From NCBI GenBank assembly GCA_965201085.1, contig CBDAVS010000016.1, positions 248,001 to 312,000 of the forward strand: a stretch of DNA of 64,000 bases, written 5' to 3'. Position numbers and translations under genes: made by a program. How positions within the stretch are numbered: the stretch's first letter is position 1; the number at the start of each line of letters is the position of its first letter. This DNA comes from JAPOUP01 sp965201085. GTDB taxonomy: Bacteria; Pseudomonadota; Alphaproteobacteria; Rhodobacterales; Rhodobacteraceae. Shown piece after piece: positions 9,729 through 18,841 of the stretch. The notes below the pieces were generated by a model. That model did not search any database. It was not told the origin of the DNA and was given only the letters and a program-made list of their open reading frames with translations.

Positions 9729-11120
9729 GAGTTATGCCTGAAAGTTGGTGACGGGGGTTGAGGGGCGGCATATCATGGTGGTGAACACAGGCCGTCAATT
9801 CTCGATGGGAAAGGGATATGCCACATGGCCGAATCCACGGTGATACAGTCCGGGCGTCCATCGGAGTTTTCACCGGATCCGCTGACGGAGGTGATCGGGT
9901 CCGGGGCCAGGGAGCTTCCGGCCTCGGCGGTCCAGGCCGAGGCAGCCGACTTCCTTGCCCGTCACGAACACCTCGTTGATGAACGGGGGCGCAGGCGGAT
10001 GGTGCGCCACGGCACCCTGCCGGAGCGGGAGGTGATGACGGTGACCGGCCCGGTGCCGGTCGAGGTTCCGCGGGTGCGGGACCGCGGGGCGGGCGTCGCC
10101 GCAGGGGGGAGGATCAGGTTCCGTTCGTCGGCCGTGCCGCCCTATCTGAGGAAAACGAAGTCCGTCGAGGACCTGCTGCCCTGGCTCTATCCCAGGGGCA
10201 TCTCGACCGGCGGCTTCGGCGAGGCGGTCGCGGCGCTTCCCGGATCCGACGCCGGGGGCTCACCTCCTCCACGATCACCCGGCTGAAGGCCAGATGGAAG
10301 GAGGAGTACGGGACGTGGAGCAGGCGCGACCTGTCGGGTAGGCGCTTCGTCTATGTCTGGGCGGGCGGGGGTTGCTTCACGCCCCGTCCGGACGGGGACC
10401 GCCAGTGCATGCTGGTGGTGACAGGCGCCGATGAGTATGGCAAAAAGGACGCCCCGGCCGTGACGGACGGGTTCCGGGAGAACGCCGACAGCTGGCGCGA
10501 CCTGCTTCGGAACCTGAAGGAGCGGGGCCTGACGGAAGCGCCGGAGCTCGCCGTCGGCGACGGTGCGCCGGGCTTCCGGACGGAGCTGGGCGATGCCTTT
10601 CCGAAGACGCGGGAGCAGCGCTGCTGGGTCCATAAGACCGCCAACGTCACGGGAGCGCTGCCGAAGTCCCTGAAGGAACGTGCGAAGTCGGATCTTCATG
10701 GGATATGGATGGCGGAGACCAGGAAGGATGCGGCCGCGGCCTTCGACCGTTTCGTGAAAACCTACGGTGTCAAATACGAAAAGGCGGTGGAGAAACTCGT
10801 GAAGGACCGCGACGAACTTCTCGCGTTCCACCACTTCCCGGCGGAGCACTGCAGGCACATCAGGACGACGAACCCCATCGAGAGCGTGTTCGCCACCGTC
10901 CGCGGCCGGACCCGCAGGACCAGGGGATGCCTGAGCCGGACCACCGCCCTTTCCATGGTATACCGGCTCATGATGTCGGCGAAGGGCAACTGGCGCAGGC
11001 TCTCGGCCCCGAACCGGCTGCCGGAGGTCATGTGGGGGGTTGTGTTCACCGACGGAATCATACAGGATAAAGTCGCCGCCTGATCAGGTCGGCCCCATCA
11101 CCGACTTTCGGGCATAACTC
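9729..11120 (+). mobile_element. IS256-family insertion sequence, copy 1
   Basis: Inverted ends: GAGTTATGCCTGAAAGTTGG at 9729 and GAGTTATGCCCGAAAGTCGG on the other strand from 11120. The element is 1392 bp. The flanks CAGCCAAAT and GAATTTGGT are not direct repeats, so no target duplication is preserved. The right end lies one base before the operator at 11122, so promoter elements upstream of that operator would have to be inside the IS. Confidence 0.85.
9825..11083 (+). pseudogene. IS256-family transposase with one frameshift (copy 1)
   Basis: The first frame (9825-10286) runs from MAESTVIQSGRPSEF to LYPRGISTGGFGEAVAALPG. The frame then shifts in the G-run near 10255 and continues LTSSTITRLKARWKEEYG to the end at 11083. 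LAVGDGAPGFRTEL and PIESVFATVRGRTRRTRG keep the second aspartate and the glutamate. The first catalytic aspartate block reads VYVWAGGGCF, where the family has WADG. The frameshift is identical in copy 2, so the element was already defective when it spread or was mobilised in trans. Confidence 0.8.
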
Positions 11121-11121
11121 G

Positions 11122-11139
11122 AATTTGGTATGCCAAATT
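11122..11139. promoter_or_regulatory. Palindromic operator, site 1 (AATTTGGTATGCCAAATT)
   Basis: This 18-bp inverted repeat has one mismatched pair and lies 37 bp before the start of the desaturase-like gene that opens a six-gene operon. It matches sites at 38128, 43705 and 63539. Symmetry, spacing and location suggest an operator. The GntR regulator encoded at 55811 is the candidate ligand-responsive repressor. Confidence 0.75.
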
Positions 11140-11176
11140 GTTGTGCGCAGGTAAACCGGGAATCTAGGAAAGAGGA

Positions 11177-12280
11177 ATGTCCTATCCACCACTTTCGGAA
11201 TCGACAAAAGATCTGCGTATCAGTTGGTACCGGACGCCAGTCGACAAAGAGGTGCTCCATGAATTGCTACAGCGCAGCGATCTGCGCGCGTGGTTGCAAG
11301 TATTTGGTGTCGTTGGATATTTGATCGTAACGGGTGCGATTGCCACCTATTTTTTCTACCAACAGATGTGGGTCCTTTTTGCAATATCGTTATTCGCCTA
11401 CGGGACCTATTCGTGTTTCATCGGTTCCGGATGCCATGAATTCACCCACCGCACTGTCTTTAGGACCAAGTGGCTGAACGAATTCTTTATCCGCTTTTTC
11501 GGGTTGATCAATATGTTCAACCACGAAGAATACCTGATGAGCCATACCTATCACCACCGCTACACGCTGCACCCCGAGGCCGACCGCGAGGTGGTACTTC
11601 CGCAGTCTCCGGTGTTGCGGGCCGCGTGCATCGTGCAGTTGTTCACGATCAATCTGTACAGTCAGTGCCCAGGGTCAGACGGCTTTTATCAGCGCCTACA
11701 CAATACCTTCAGAACAGCCTTCGGCAAGTTGCCGAATATGGATGCAGAGGGCGATCCGATAGACAGCCAATTGATGATCTGGCTTGGTCTGCTGTACCAA
11801 GCGCATCCGGAAGAACGCAAAAAAGCGGTTTGTTTTGCACGTTATATCTTGCTGTTCCACTCAGGCGTCATTGTCGTGGCGTTCGCAACTCAGTTTTGGT
11901 TGTTGATAGTATTCATCACATTTTCCCGTTCATTGGCGAACTGGCTCAAGGCACCTACTGTTTTTCTTCAGCACGCCGGGCTACGGGACAACGTTGCGGA
12001 TTTCCGAAAAAGCACCCGTACCGTCAAATTGGATCCGGTGACGTCGTTTATGTATTGGTACATGAACTGGCATGTTGAACATCACATGTACCAATGGGTG
12101 CCTTGCTACAATCTTCCTCGGCTGAACAAGGTCATAAAACACGACCTTCCAGAGGCCCGCGGTGTGTGGGCCGGCTTTCAGGAAGTTCGCGAGACCTGGA
12201 AGCGGCAACAGAGCGAACCTGAATACCAATTCGATACACCGTTACCGGAGCCGCGAGCGCCTGCGACGGCGGCGGAATGA
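11177..12280 (+). CDS. Membrane fatty-acid-desaturase-family di-iron enzyme
   Basis: Members of this integral-membrane superfamily use a histidine-ligated di-iron centre to desaturate or hydroxylate hydrophobic substrates. The three histidine boxes are HEFTH (residues 87-91), HTYHH (123-127) and HVEHH (299-303). Hydrophobic segments lie near residues 42-60, 62-80 and 230-255. At 367 residues the length is normal. ATG 11177 has GAAAGAGGA just upstream. It is the first gene behind operator site 1 and is followed at 44 bp by a ThDP enzyme gene. I infer the opening oxidation of the pathway substrate. A lipid desaturase role cannot be excluded, but the context argues for catabolism. Confidence 0.8.
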   Translation: MSYPPLSESTKDLRISWYRTPVDKEVLHELLQRSDLRAWLQVFGVVGYLIVTGAIATYFFYQQMWVLFAISLFAYGTYSCFIGSGCHEFTHRTVFRTKWLNEFFIRFFGLINMFNHEEYLMSHTYHHRYTLHPEADREVVLPQSPVLRAACIVQLFTINLYSQCPGSDGFYQRLHNTFRTAFGKLPNMDAEGDPIDSQLMIWLGLLYQAHPEERKKAVCFARYILLFHSGVIVVAFATQFWLLIVFITFSRSLANWLKAPTVFLQHAGLRDNVADFRKSTRTVKLDPVTSFMYWYMNWHVEHHMYQWVPCYNLPRLNKVIKHDLPEARGVWAGFQEVRETWKRQQSEPEYQFDTPLPEPRAPATAAE

Positions 12281-12324
12281 GACACCCATAGGAAACCTAC
12301 GCCACAACACAGGGGGCAGCCACT

Positions 12325-14007
12325 ATGACACGGATGACAGGGGCAAAGTTTTTTGCCGATACCCTGAAGGGATATGGTATTAGCCATGTGTTCGTCTCGC
12401 CTTCGGTGGCCAACCTTGCGCTCGCGGAAGCCAGTGCTATTGGCATCAAGAACATTGTACCGCATGGGGAAAAACCAACAGCCTACATGGCGGATGGCTA
12501 TGCGCGAGCCACAAATCGACCGGGCGTTTGCATCGCCCAATCGGTCGGCGCGGCAAACATGGCTGCCGGACTGCAGGACGCGTTCTTGGCGCTCTCGCCC
12601 GTTATAGCATTGACTGGGCGCAAGACTCCGATGGAGCAATATCGCAACGCGTATCAGGAAGTCACCCACATCGGTCTATACGATCCAGTAACCAAATTCA
12701 GCGGCTTGGTCGAGACGCTCGAACAATTTCCCCACATGCTGCGTCTGGCATTCCGGGAAGTGACCAGCGGCGCTACGGCACCGGTGCATCTGGATCTGCA
12801 GGGTATCTCTGCAAACATCATTATGGAAAGCGAGGCTGATCTCGAGGTGGCGGTCGAGGAGCAATTCACCAGGCGCCCGGCATTCCGACCCGAGCCGTCG
12901 CCTGAGTTGGTGGCCGAGGCGGCGCAGGCGCTGGCAAGCGCCAAACGGCCAATCATCGTTGCCGGTGGCGGGGTCACCGCGTCCGGGGCGCAGGCCGAGC
13001 TTGTCGAGCTTGCCGAAAAGCTTTCCATTCCAGTCGCCACCGCGCTGAATGCCAAAGGTGCAATCCCCGAAAACCATGCTCTTGCGGTGGGTATTCCAGG
13101 CACCTATTCGCGGGCCTGCGCAAACCGCGCGCTTTACGAAGCAGACCTTGTGCTATTCGTCGGCAGCCACACGGGAAGCCAGGTCACCACCGAATGGATG
13201 ATACCTGCGAAAGGCACGCGGATCATTCAGATTGACATCGACCCGATCGAAATCGGGCGCAGCTACCCGGTCGAGGTCGGCCTGCAGGGCGATGCCAAAG
13301 CGACGCTGCACCGGCTGATCGATGCGTCGGAGGCCGGGGACGGACGCGCCGAATGGGTCGCCCGTGCGCAGACGCTGGTTCAGGAGTGGCGCGATCAAAT
13401 TGAACCGCGACTGACGTCCGACACCGTGCCGATCATTCCAGATCGGCTGTGTGCCGAGCTTACCGCGGTGCTCGATGAGAATTCAATTCTGGTGGTCGAT
13501 ACCGGCCACGCCGGGATATGGGCCGCCGCGATGATCGACTTTAACAACCCCGGGCAAATGATCCTGCGCTGCGCCGGTTCGCTCGGCTGGGGGCTCCCCG
13601 CTTCGATAGGAGCGCAACTGGCGCGGCCGGACAAAAACGTCGTGTGCTTCACCGGCGACGGCGGGATCTGGTATCACATTGGCGAGATAGAAACCGCCGT
13701 GCGTTGCGGCGCGCCGGTGACGATCATCGTAAACAACAACAGCGGCTACATCCAGGACAAGGGCGGTGACGATATCTCATACGCCAAGGTCCCCGGTACG
13801 GACTCAGCGGAACTTTGGCGTTTCAACGACACCAATTTCGCCACGCTTGCCGAAAACATGGGCGCACTTGGAATTAGGGTGGAAAAGCCCGGCGACATCC
13901 GCGGCGCAATCGAAGAAGCGATGGCCTCCGGTCGCACCGCGCTGGTCGATGTGGCGACGGATCCCGCCGACGGAAATCCGCCAGAGCGCTGGAACCCGCC
14001 GGTCTAG
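12325..14007 (+). CDS. ThDP-dependent enzyme (acetolactate-synthase-like), paralogue 1
   Basis: The 560-residue protein has the three-domain layout of ThDP decarboxylases and lyases. The N-terminal PYR domain has the activating glutamate in HGEKPTAYMADGYAR (E49). The middle domain is near residues 190-330. The C-terminal PP domain has the cofactor motif GDGG (444-447), followed after about 26 residues by VNNNSGY. Such enzymes make or break C-C bonds next to a carbonyl. A close paralogue is encoded at 41989-43656. It is probably not an anabolic IlvB: no small subunit gene is adjacent, and the gene lies in a catabolic operon. Substrate unknown. Confidence 0.85.
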   Translation: MTRMTGAKFFADTLKGYGISHVFVSPSVANLALAEASAIGIKNIVPHGEKPTAYMADGYARATNRPGVCIAQSVGAANMAAGLQDAFLALSPVIALTGRKTPMEQYRNAYQEVTHIGLYDPVTKFSGLVETLEQFPHMLRLAFREVTSGATAPVHLDLQGISANIIMESEADLEVAVEEQFTRRPAFRPEPSPELVAEAAQALASAKRPIIVAGGGVTASGAQAELVELAEKLSIPVATALNAKGAIPENHALAVGIPGTYSRACANRALYEADLVLFVGSHTGSQVTTEWMIPAKGTRIIQIDIDPIEIGRSYPVEVGLQGDAKATLHRLIDASEAGDGRAEWVARAQTLVQEWRDQIEPRLTSDTVPIIPDRLCAELTAVLDENSILVVDTGHAGIWAAAMIDFNNPGQMILRCAGSLGWGLPASIGAQLARPDKNVVCFTGDGGIWYHIGEIETAVRCGAPVTIIVNNNSGYIQDKGGDDISYAKVPGTDSAELWRFNDTNFATLAENMGALGIRVEKPGDIRGAIEEAMASGRTALVDVATDPADGNPPERWNPPV

Positions 14008-14032
14008 GGCAAATTGCCAAACAGAAAGTGCC

Positions 14033-14860
14033 ATGGGTCGACTGGAGAAAAAGGTAGCGTTGATTACGGGCGGCGCGCGGGGAAACGCCGAAGCGATCGC
14101 CCTGCGATACGCCGCCGAAGGCGCCGACATTGTCACTTGCGATCTCGTTCCTGCACAAGAACTAGACGCTACCACTGGTGCCGCAATACGTGCCGTCGGC
14201 CGCCGCGCGCTGTGCTCCAGGACGGATGTTTCGGACGAAGAGCAAGTCAGCGAAATGGTCGAATGTGCGTTGGCGGAATTTGGCAGGATTGATATCTGCG
14301 TCCACGTGGTCGGTATCGCCGGGCCGACCCAAGATCTTCAGAATCTATCGCTTGCCGAATGGCGGAACGTGCTGGCCGTGAACGTGGATTCGGCTTTCTT
14401 GCTTAGTCGTGCGGTTCTGCCACAGATGATCGAGCGGCGGGCAGGGCGCATTATCCTTTTCAGTTCGGCAACTGGCAAACAGCCATTGCCGCATCGCACG
14501 CCCTACGCCACCAGCAAAATGGGCATCATCGGGCTGACGCGAACCCTGGCGGCAGAGGTCGGACGCCATAACATCACCGTCAATGCGATCTGCCCCAGCG
14601 GTCACCCGGCGCGCGATGTTGAACTACGTGAAGCGTGGGAGGCGTTCACAGGTTTAAAGTCCGCCACTACATTTGAAGTAAGCGGAAAGCAGGAAGAAAA
14701 CCGGGTGCTTGGCGGTCACTGGTTGGTGAACGAAGGCTATACCAACGACTTTGGCTGCACAGACGACGTTGCGGCCTTGGCCGTGTTTCTGGCGTCTGAC
14801 GAGGCCAGCCACTTCACCGGTCAGGATGTGAACACCACCGGCGGCTACATCATGTGGTAA
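14033..14860 (+). CDS. Short-chain dehydrogenase/reductase (SDR), operon copy 1
   Basis: A classical NAD(P)-dependent oxidoreductase of 275 residues. The nucleotide-binding turn is TGGARGNAEA near residue 11, and the catalytic pair is YATSK (Y158, K162) after SSATGKQ. The start MGRLEKKVALITGG at 14033 is chosen although the open frame extends further upstream, because the SDR fold begins here and the upstream part overlaps the ThDP gene. It is 25 bp behind that gene. It closely resembles the next gene, so the two arose by tandem duplication. Confidence 0.85.
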   Translation: MGRLEKKVALITGGARGNAEAIALRYAAEGADIVTCDLVPAQELDATTGAAIRAVGRRALCSRTDVSDEEQVSEMVECALAEFGRIDICVHVVGIAGPTQDLQNLSLAEWRNVLAVNVDSAFLLSRAVLPQMIERRAGRIILFSSATGKQPLPHRTPYATSKMGIIGLTRTLAAEVGRHNITVNAICPSGHPARDVELREAWEAFTGLKSATTFEVSGKQEENRVLGGHWLVNEGYTNDFGCTDDVAALAVFLASDEASHFTGQDVNTTGGYIMW

Positions 14861-14884
14861 AGACGTAATGTAGGGACAATCAAA

Positions 14885-15718
14885 ATGGGACGACTGGAAA
14901 ACAAGGTGGCGCTGATCACCGGCGCGGCGCGCGGGCACGCTGAAGCAATGGCCAGGCGCTTTGCCGCTGAGGGTGCGGACATTGCCATGTGCGATATCGT
15001 CCCTCAAGAAGTACTCGACAGCACCACCGGCGAGGCTGTTCGCGCCAATGGCCGCCGAGCCCTGTGCTTCAGAATGGATGTGTCCGACGAGAGTGAGGTC
15101 AACGATATGGTGGAACATACCCTCGCTGAGTTTGGCAAGATCGACATCCTCGCACCAGTTGTCGGCATCGCTGGTCCGACCAAAGACCTTCACGAATTGA
15201 CCCTCGCGGAATGGCGGCAGGTCCAGATCGTAAACGTGGATTCGGCTTTTTTGTGCTGCAAAGCGGTGCTGCCGCACATGATCGAGCGACGGGCGGGGCG
15301 GATCATTCTGTTCAGCTCGCCCACCGGCAAACAGCCTTTGGCGCACCGGTCTTCTTACGCCACAAGCAAAATGGCCATTATCGGCCTGACACGGACGTTA
15401 GCTGCAGAGGTCGGACGCCATCTAATCACCGTCAACGCGATATGCCCAGGGGGTCACCCGGCACGCGATGTTGAACTGACTAAGGCATTTAACGAATACA
15501 CCGGGCGGACCGAACACAATTCGAACTTTTCAAACTATCCAGAAGAGATGGAAAAGAACCGCGTCATCGCCGGTCACTGGCTGGTGAACGAAGGCTACCT
15601 GCAGGACCACGGCACCTCCGAAGATGCCGCGGCGGTTGCTCTGTTCATTGCCTCGGATGAAGCCAGCCATTTCACCGGTCAGGATGTCAATACGCCAGGC
15701 GGCTACGTGATGTGGTGA
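14885..15718 (+). CDS. Short-chain dehydrogenase/reductase (SDR), operon copy 2
   Basis: A 277-residue SDR with TGAARGHAEA at the cofactor site and YATSK (Y158, K162) at the active site, following SSPTGKQPLAHRS. It is collinear with the preceding SDR, and long blocks such as the AVLPHMIERRAGRIILFSS region and the C-terminal SHFTGQDVN are nearly the same. Both end in a GGYxMW motif. The spacing to the previous gene is 24 bp. Retention of two similar SDRs suggests two successive or stereochemically different alcohol/ketone steps. Confidence 0.85.
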   Translation: MGRLENKVALITGAARGHAEAMARRFAAEGADIAMCDIVPQEVLDSTTGEAVRANGRRALCFRMDVSDESEVNDMVEHTLAEFGKIDILAPVVGIAGPTKDLHELTLAEWRQVQIVNVDSAFLCCKAVLPHMIERRAGRIILFSSPTGKQPLAHRSSYATSKMAIIGLTRTLAAEVGRHLITVNAICPGGHPARDVELTKAFNEYTGRTEHNSNFSNYPEEMEKNRVIAGHWLVNEGYLQDHGTSEDAAAVALFIASDEASHFTGQDVNTPGGYVMW

Positions 15719-15743
15719 GCGAAGTCTTAAACCGGAGAAAATA

Positions 15744-16688
15744 GTGGCTGTTGATGACATTAAAACAGTAGGGATCGTTGGGTCCGGTCTTATGGGCTCG
15801 GGAATCGCGCTAAATTTCGCTCTGGCTGGCTATGAGACCATCCTGAACGATTTGGATGAGGACGCACTGACGGGCGCGATGAGAAGGATAGACACCGTTT
15901 TGGCGATGTTCATGGATGAGGGTCTGACGAATCAGGCTGACGCCACTGCCGCAATAAACCGGATTGAAACGACCACCGACCTAGACGACTTGGCAAATCG
16001 ATCGGATTTCATAACCGAGGCCATTGTTGAGCGGCTCGAAGACAAGCAGGAGCTTTTCCGCCACCTGGACCGGATTTGCCGCGATCACACGATAATCGTT
16101 TCCAACACTTCGTCGCTCAAGCTGAGCGACATAAGTAAGGGAGTTGAACGCCAAGAAAATCTGGGGCTAACCCACTATTTCGTGCCGCCGCATATTGTTC
16201 CAGGTGTGGAAATCGCGAAAGGATCGGGAACAAGTGACGCAACGTTTGAGTTGCTCTATGACCTCATGAAAGCGATACGTAAAGTCCCGATCCGAGTGCT
16301 GAAAGAACGTTCGGGCTATCTTATCAACACGATCAATGACGCCTTGGCGTGGGAAGCCGGCCGGCTTTGGGCCGAAGGCGTGGCCAGCGTCGAAGACATT
16401 GAGCTGGGGATCAAGAGCACGATGGGATTTCGTATGCCTTACTACGGGCCCTTCGGACATTACGACTATTCAGGCACCTGGCGCTGGCCCCCGGACGTCT
16501 TGGACAAAAAACTGGTTCCACCGGATTCGATACCCGCGCGCCAAGATGCCGAGCGAAGGTACAAGGAACGGCTGATTGAGGGTCCGTTCTTCATGGACCC
16601 GGGACAAATGGCCTCGGACGAAGAACGCCGCGATAGGGACTTCATCCGTCGCCTGAAGGCGCTTTACCCCCGCGACCAAGAAGAATGA
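15744..16688 (+). CDS. 3-hydroxyacyl-CoA dehydrogenase family protein
   Basis: This NAD-dependent family oxidises 3-hydroxyacyl substrates. The Rossmann motif GSGLMGSG is at residues 13-20, followed by the acidic residue in LNDLDEDAL. FITEAIVERLEDKQELFRHLD and LTHYFVPPHIVPGVEIAKG correspond to the catalytic region (family HFFNPP), and a helical C-terminal domain follows. At 314 residues it is a stand-alone dehydrogenase without a hydratase domain. The start is GTG 15744. Its last 4 bp overlap the next gene (ATGA), so the two are translationally coupled. A non-CoA hydroxy acid is also possible as substrate. Confidence 0.85.
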   Translation: MAVDDIKTVGIVGSGLMGSGIALNFALAGYETILNDLDEDALTGAMRRIDTVLAMFMDEGLTNQADATAAINRIETTTDLDDLANRSDFITEAIVERLEDKQELFRHLDRICRDHTIIVSNTSSLKLSDISKGVERQENLGLTHYFVPPHIVPGVEIAKGSGTSDATFELLYDLMKAIRKVPIRVLKERSGYLINTINDALAWEAGRLWAEGVASVEDIELGIKSTMGFRMPYYGPFGHYDYSGTWRWPPDVLDKKLVPPDSIPARQDAERRYKERLIEGPFFMDPGQMASDEERRDRDFIRRLKALYPRDQEE

Positions 16689-17701
16689 TGTACGCTTCAT
16701 TTCAGGATTCTGTCCAGGAAGAAGAACCGATCCTGTTTCCGGAGCTCGAGATTGTGGATCCTCACCACCATCTGGTTGAAGCGGGTCACGAATGGGGCCG
16801 TTATCTTCTAGCCGATCTTCAGGCCGATACGACATCGGGTCATCACGTTGTGCAGACGGTGTATGCCGAGTGCCATGAAAAGTACTTTGACGATGGACCG
16901 GAGCAACTAAGACCGGTTGGCGAAACCGAATGGGTCGCCAAAGTCGCTCGCGAATCGATTATTGGACCAGGGGCGGAAATCGCCGGAATCATCGCCCACG
17001 CAGACCTAACGTTGGATTCAAGGCTATCGGAGGTTCTTGAAGCGCACGAGGCCGCCGCCGAAGGCAAGTTTTGCGGAATACGGCATTGCATTGCACACGG
17101 CGATCACCGGCGTGGCTACGAAAACGCACCGGGTCCGGCGCCAAAAGGGCTTTCAGAGGACGAAAGATTTCGCGAAGGCGTTCGGTTGCTGGGTCGCCTC
17201 GGAATACCCTATGACAGCTGGCATCACCATTACCAGATGGATGAGTTCATAGCTTTGGCGCAGTGCGCGCCGGACACCACGTTTGTGATGGATCATTTTG
17301 GGACTCCTGTTGCTGTGGGACGCTATCGTGACCAACGTGAAGAGATATACGAAAATCTGAATAACAGCATCGCGGCCGCGGCCGCATGCCCCAATGTTAT
17401 TGCAAAATTGGGCGGTATGGCGATGCCGGACAACGGATTTCCATGGATCGAGGCCGGTAACCAGGCCACAGCAGAGGAGTTCGCAACGGCTCAGCGTGAT
17501 TACTATCTCAACGCCATCGATTGCTTTGGCACTGATCGATGCATGTTTGAAAGTAATTTTCCCGTCGATCGATTGTCGATTAGTTATCGATCGCTTTTTA
17601 ACGCCTTTAAGATTATGACTGCCGACTTTTCGGATGCGGATAGGCAGGCACTGTTTTGTGGAACTGCTCGACGCATTTATGGATTGCCACCGATCCGCTA
17701 G
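16685..17701 (+). CDS. Amidohydrolase-2 family metal-dependent hydrolase
   Basis: This TIM-barrel family includes 2-pyrone-4,6-dicarboxylate lactonase, sugar-acid lactonases and related decarboxylases. The 338-residue protein has the first-strand metal motif VDPHHHL (residues 24-30), DSWHHHYQ mid-protein, the family motif VMDHFGTP, and the late aspartate block MFESNFPVD. It is the last gene of the operon and overlaps the previous stop by 4 bp. I infer hydrolysis of a lactone or similar ring produced upstream. A directly oriented IS256 copy begins 67 bp later. Confidence 0.8.
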   Translation: MMYASFQDSVQEEEPILFPELEIVDPHHHLVEAGHEWGRYLLADLQADTTSGHHVVQTVYAECHEKYFDDGPEQLRPVGETEWVAKVARESIIGPGAEIAGIIAHADLTLDSRLSEVLEAHEAAAEGKFCGIRHCIAHGDHRRGYENAPGPAPKGLSEDERFREGVRLLGRLGIPYDSWHHHYQMDEFIALAQCAPDTTFVMDHFGTPVAVGRYRDQREEIYENLNNSIAAAAACPNVIAKLGGMAMPDNGFPWIEAGNQATAEEFATAQRDYYLNAIDCFGTDRCMFESNFPVDRLSISYRSLFNAFKIMTADFSDADRQALFCGTARRIYGLPPIR

Positions 17702-17768
17702 TAGCCCGCCAGCGTTTTCACGCTGATTCAATTCTTGCTCCAATAGTTTGTAAATTCGGCAGCCAAAT

Positions 17769-18570
17769 GAGTTATGCCTGAAAGTTGGTGACGGGGGTTG
17801 AGGGGCGGCATATCATGGCGGTGAACACAGGCCGTCAATTCTCGATGGGAAAGGGATATGCCACATGGCCGAATCCACGGTGATACAGTCCGGGCGTCCA
17901 TCGGAGTTTTCACCGGATCCGCTGACGGAGGTGATCGGGTCCGGGGCCAGGGAGCTTACGGCCTCGGCGGTCCAGGCCGAGGCAACCGACTTCCTTGCCC
18001 GTCACGAACACCTCGTTGATGAACGGGGGCGCAGGCGGATGGTGCGCCACGGCACCCTGCCGGAGCGGGAGGTGATGACGGTGACCGGCCCGGTGCCGGT
18101 CGAGGTTCCGCGGGTGCGGGACCGCGGGGCGGGCGTCGCCGCAGGGGGGGAGGATCAGGTTCCGTTCGTCGACCGTGCCGCCCTATCTGAGGAAAACGAA
18201 GTCCGTCGAGGACCTGCTGCCCTGGCTCTATCCCAGGGGCATCTCGACCGGCGGCTTCGGCGAGGCGGTCGCGGCGCTTCCCGGATCCGACGCCGGGGGC
18301 TCACCTCCTCCACGATCACCCGGCTGAAGGCCAGGTGGAAGGAGGAGTACGGGACGTGGAGCAGGCGCGACCTGTCGGGTAGGCGCTTCGTCTATGTCTG
18401 GGCGGGCAGGGGTTGCTTCACGCCCCGTCCGGACGGGGACCGCCAGTGCATGCTGGTGGTGACAGGCGCCGATGAGTATGGCGAAAAGGACGCCCCGGCC
18501 GTGACGGACGGGTTCCGGGAGAACGCCGACAGCTGGCGCGACCTGCTTCGGGACCTGAAGGAGCGGGGCC
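17769..18570 (+). mobile_element. IS256-family insertion sequence, copy 2 (3' truncated)
   Basis: The left end GAGTTATGCCTGAAAGTTGG and first 800 bp are nearly identical to copy 1 at 9729. The sequence stops abruptly at about 18570 inside the transposase gene, where it joins an ISNCY terminal fragment. The 11 bp left of the element (GGCAGCCAAAT) are the same as those left of copy 1. With copy 1 it flanks the catabolic operon in direct orientation. Confidence 0.85.
17865..18570 (+). pseudogene. IS256-family transposase, frameshifted and truncated (copy 2)
   Basis: It begins MAESTVIQSGRPSEF like copy 1. An extra G in the run at about 18148 shifts the frame, and the shift shared with copy 1 near 18295 restores it, so the region between is read out of frame. 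The frame resumes LTSSTITRLKARWKEEYG, has VYVWAGRGCF at the first catalytic block, and is cut off after RDLLRDLKERG. It is inactive. Confidence 0.8.
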
Positions 18571-18748
18571 CGCACCGGCGTGCCCGCGGGCCGGCGGAGG
18601 CCCGGATGTTCACCATATGTTCACGCCACCGACCGTCCCGTCGAAGCCCCGGGCGGCGCCCCGAGGGGCCCGGCCAGGGTCCCGTGAAGCCGGAATCCGC
18701 CGGATTCGGCCCTGTCACCGGAAAAACACGGGGTTTTCTGGCAGACAC
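18571..18748 (+). mobile_element. ISNCY-type terminal fragment
   Basis: This 178-bp fragment is the non-coding outer part of an ISNCY copy and ends with the complete terminal repeat TTTTCTGGCAGACAC. It corresponds to 9550-9722 of copy B and, reversed, to the first 180 bp of copies A and D. It is joined directly to truncated IS256 copy 2. This points to recombination between elements rather than to simple insertion. Confidence 0.75.
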
Positions 18749-18841
18749 CAAATAGCTGCGTGCAGATCGGGCGCGCTACCCACCAAAGTTCCATCAAAGA
18801 TCAAAATTGCCGGCGCCGAATTTCGTTACGCCTACTGTCTA

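Noticed and set aside
12325..14007. Annotation of the ThDP enzymes as anabolic acetolactate synthase (ilvB)
   Set aside because: No ilvN-type small subunit or ilvC gene is adjacent, two paralogues exist in operator-linked catabolic operons, and the sequences fit generic ThDP lyases better.
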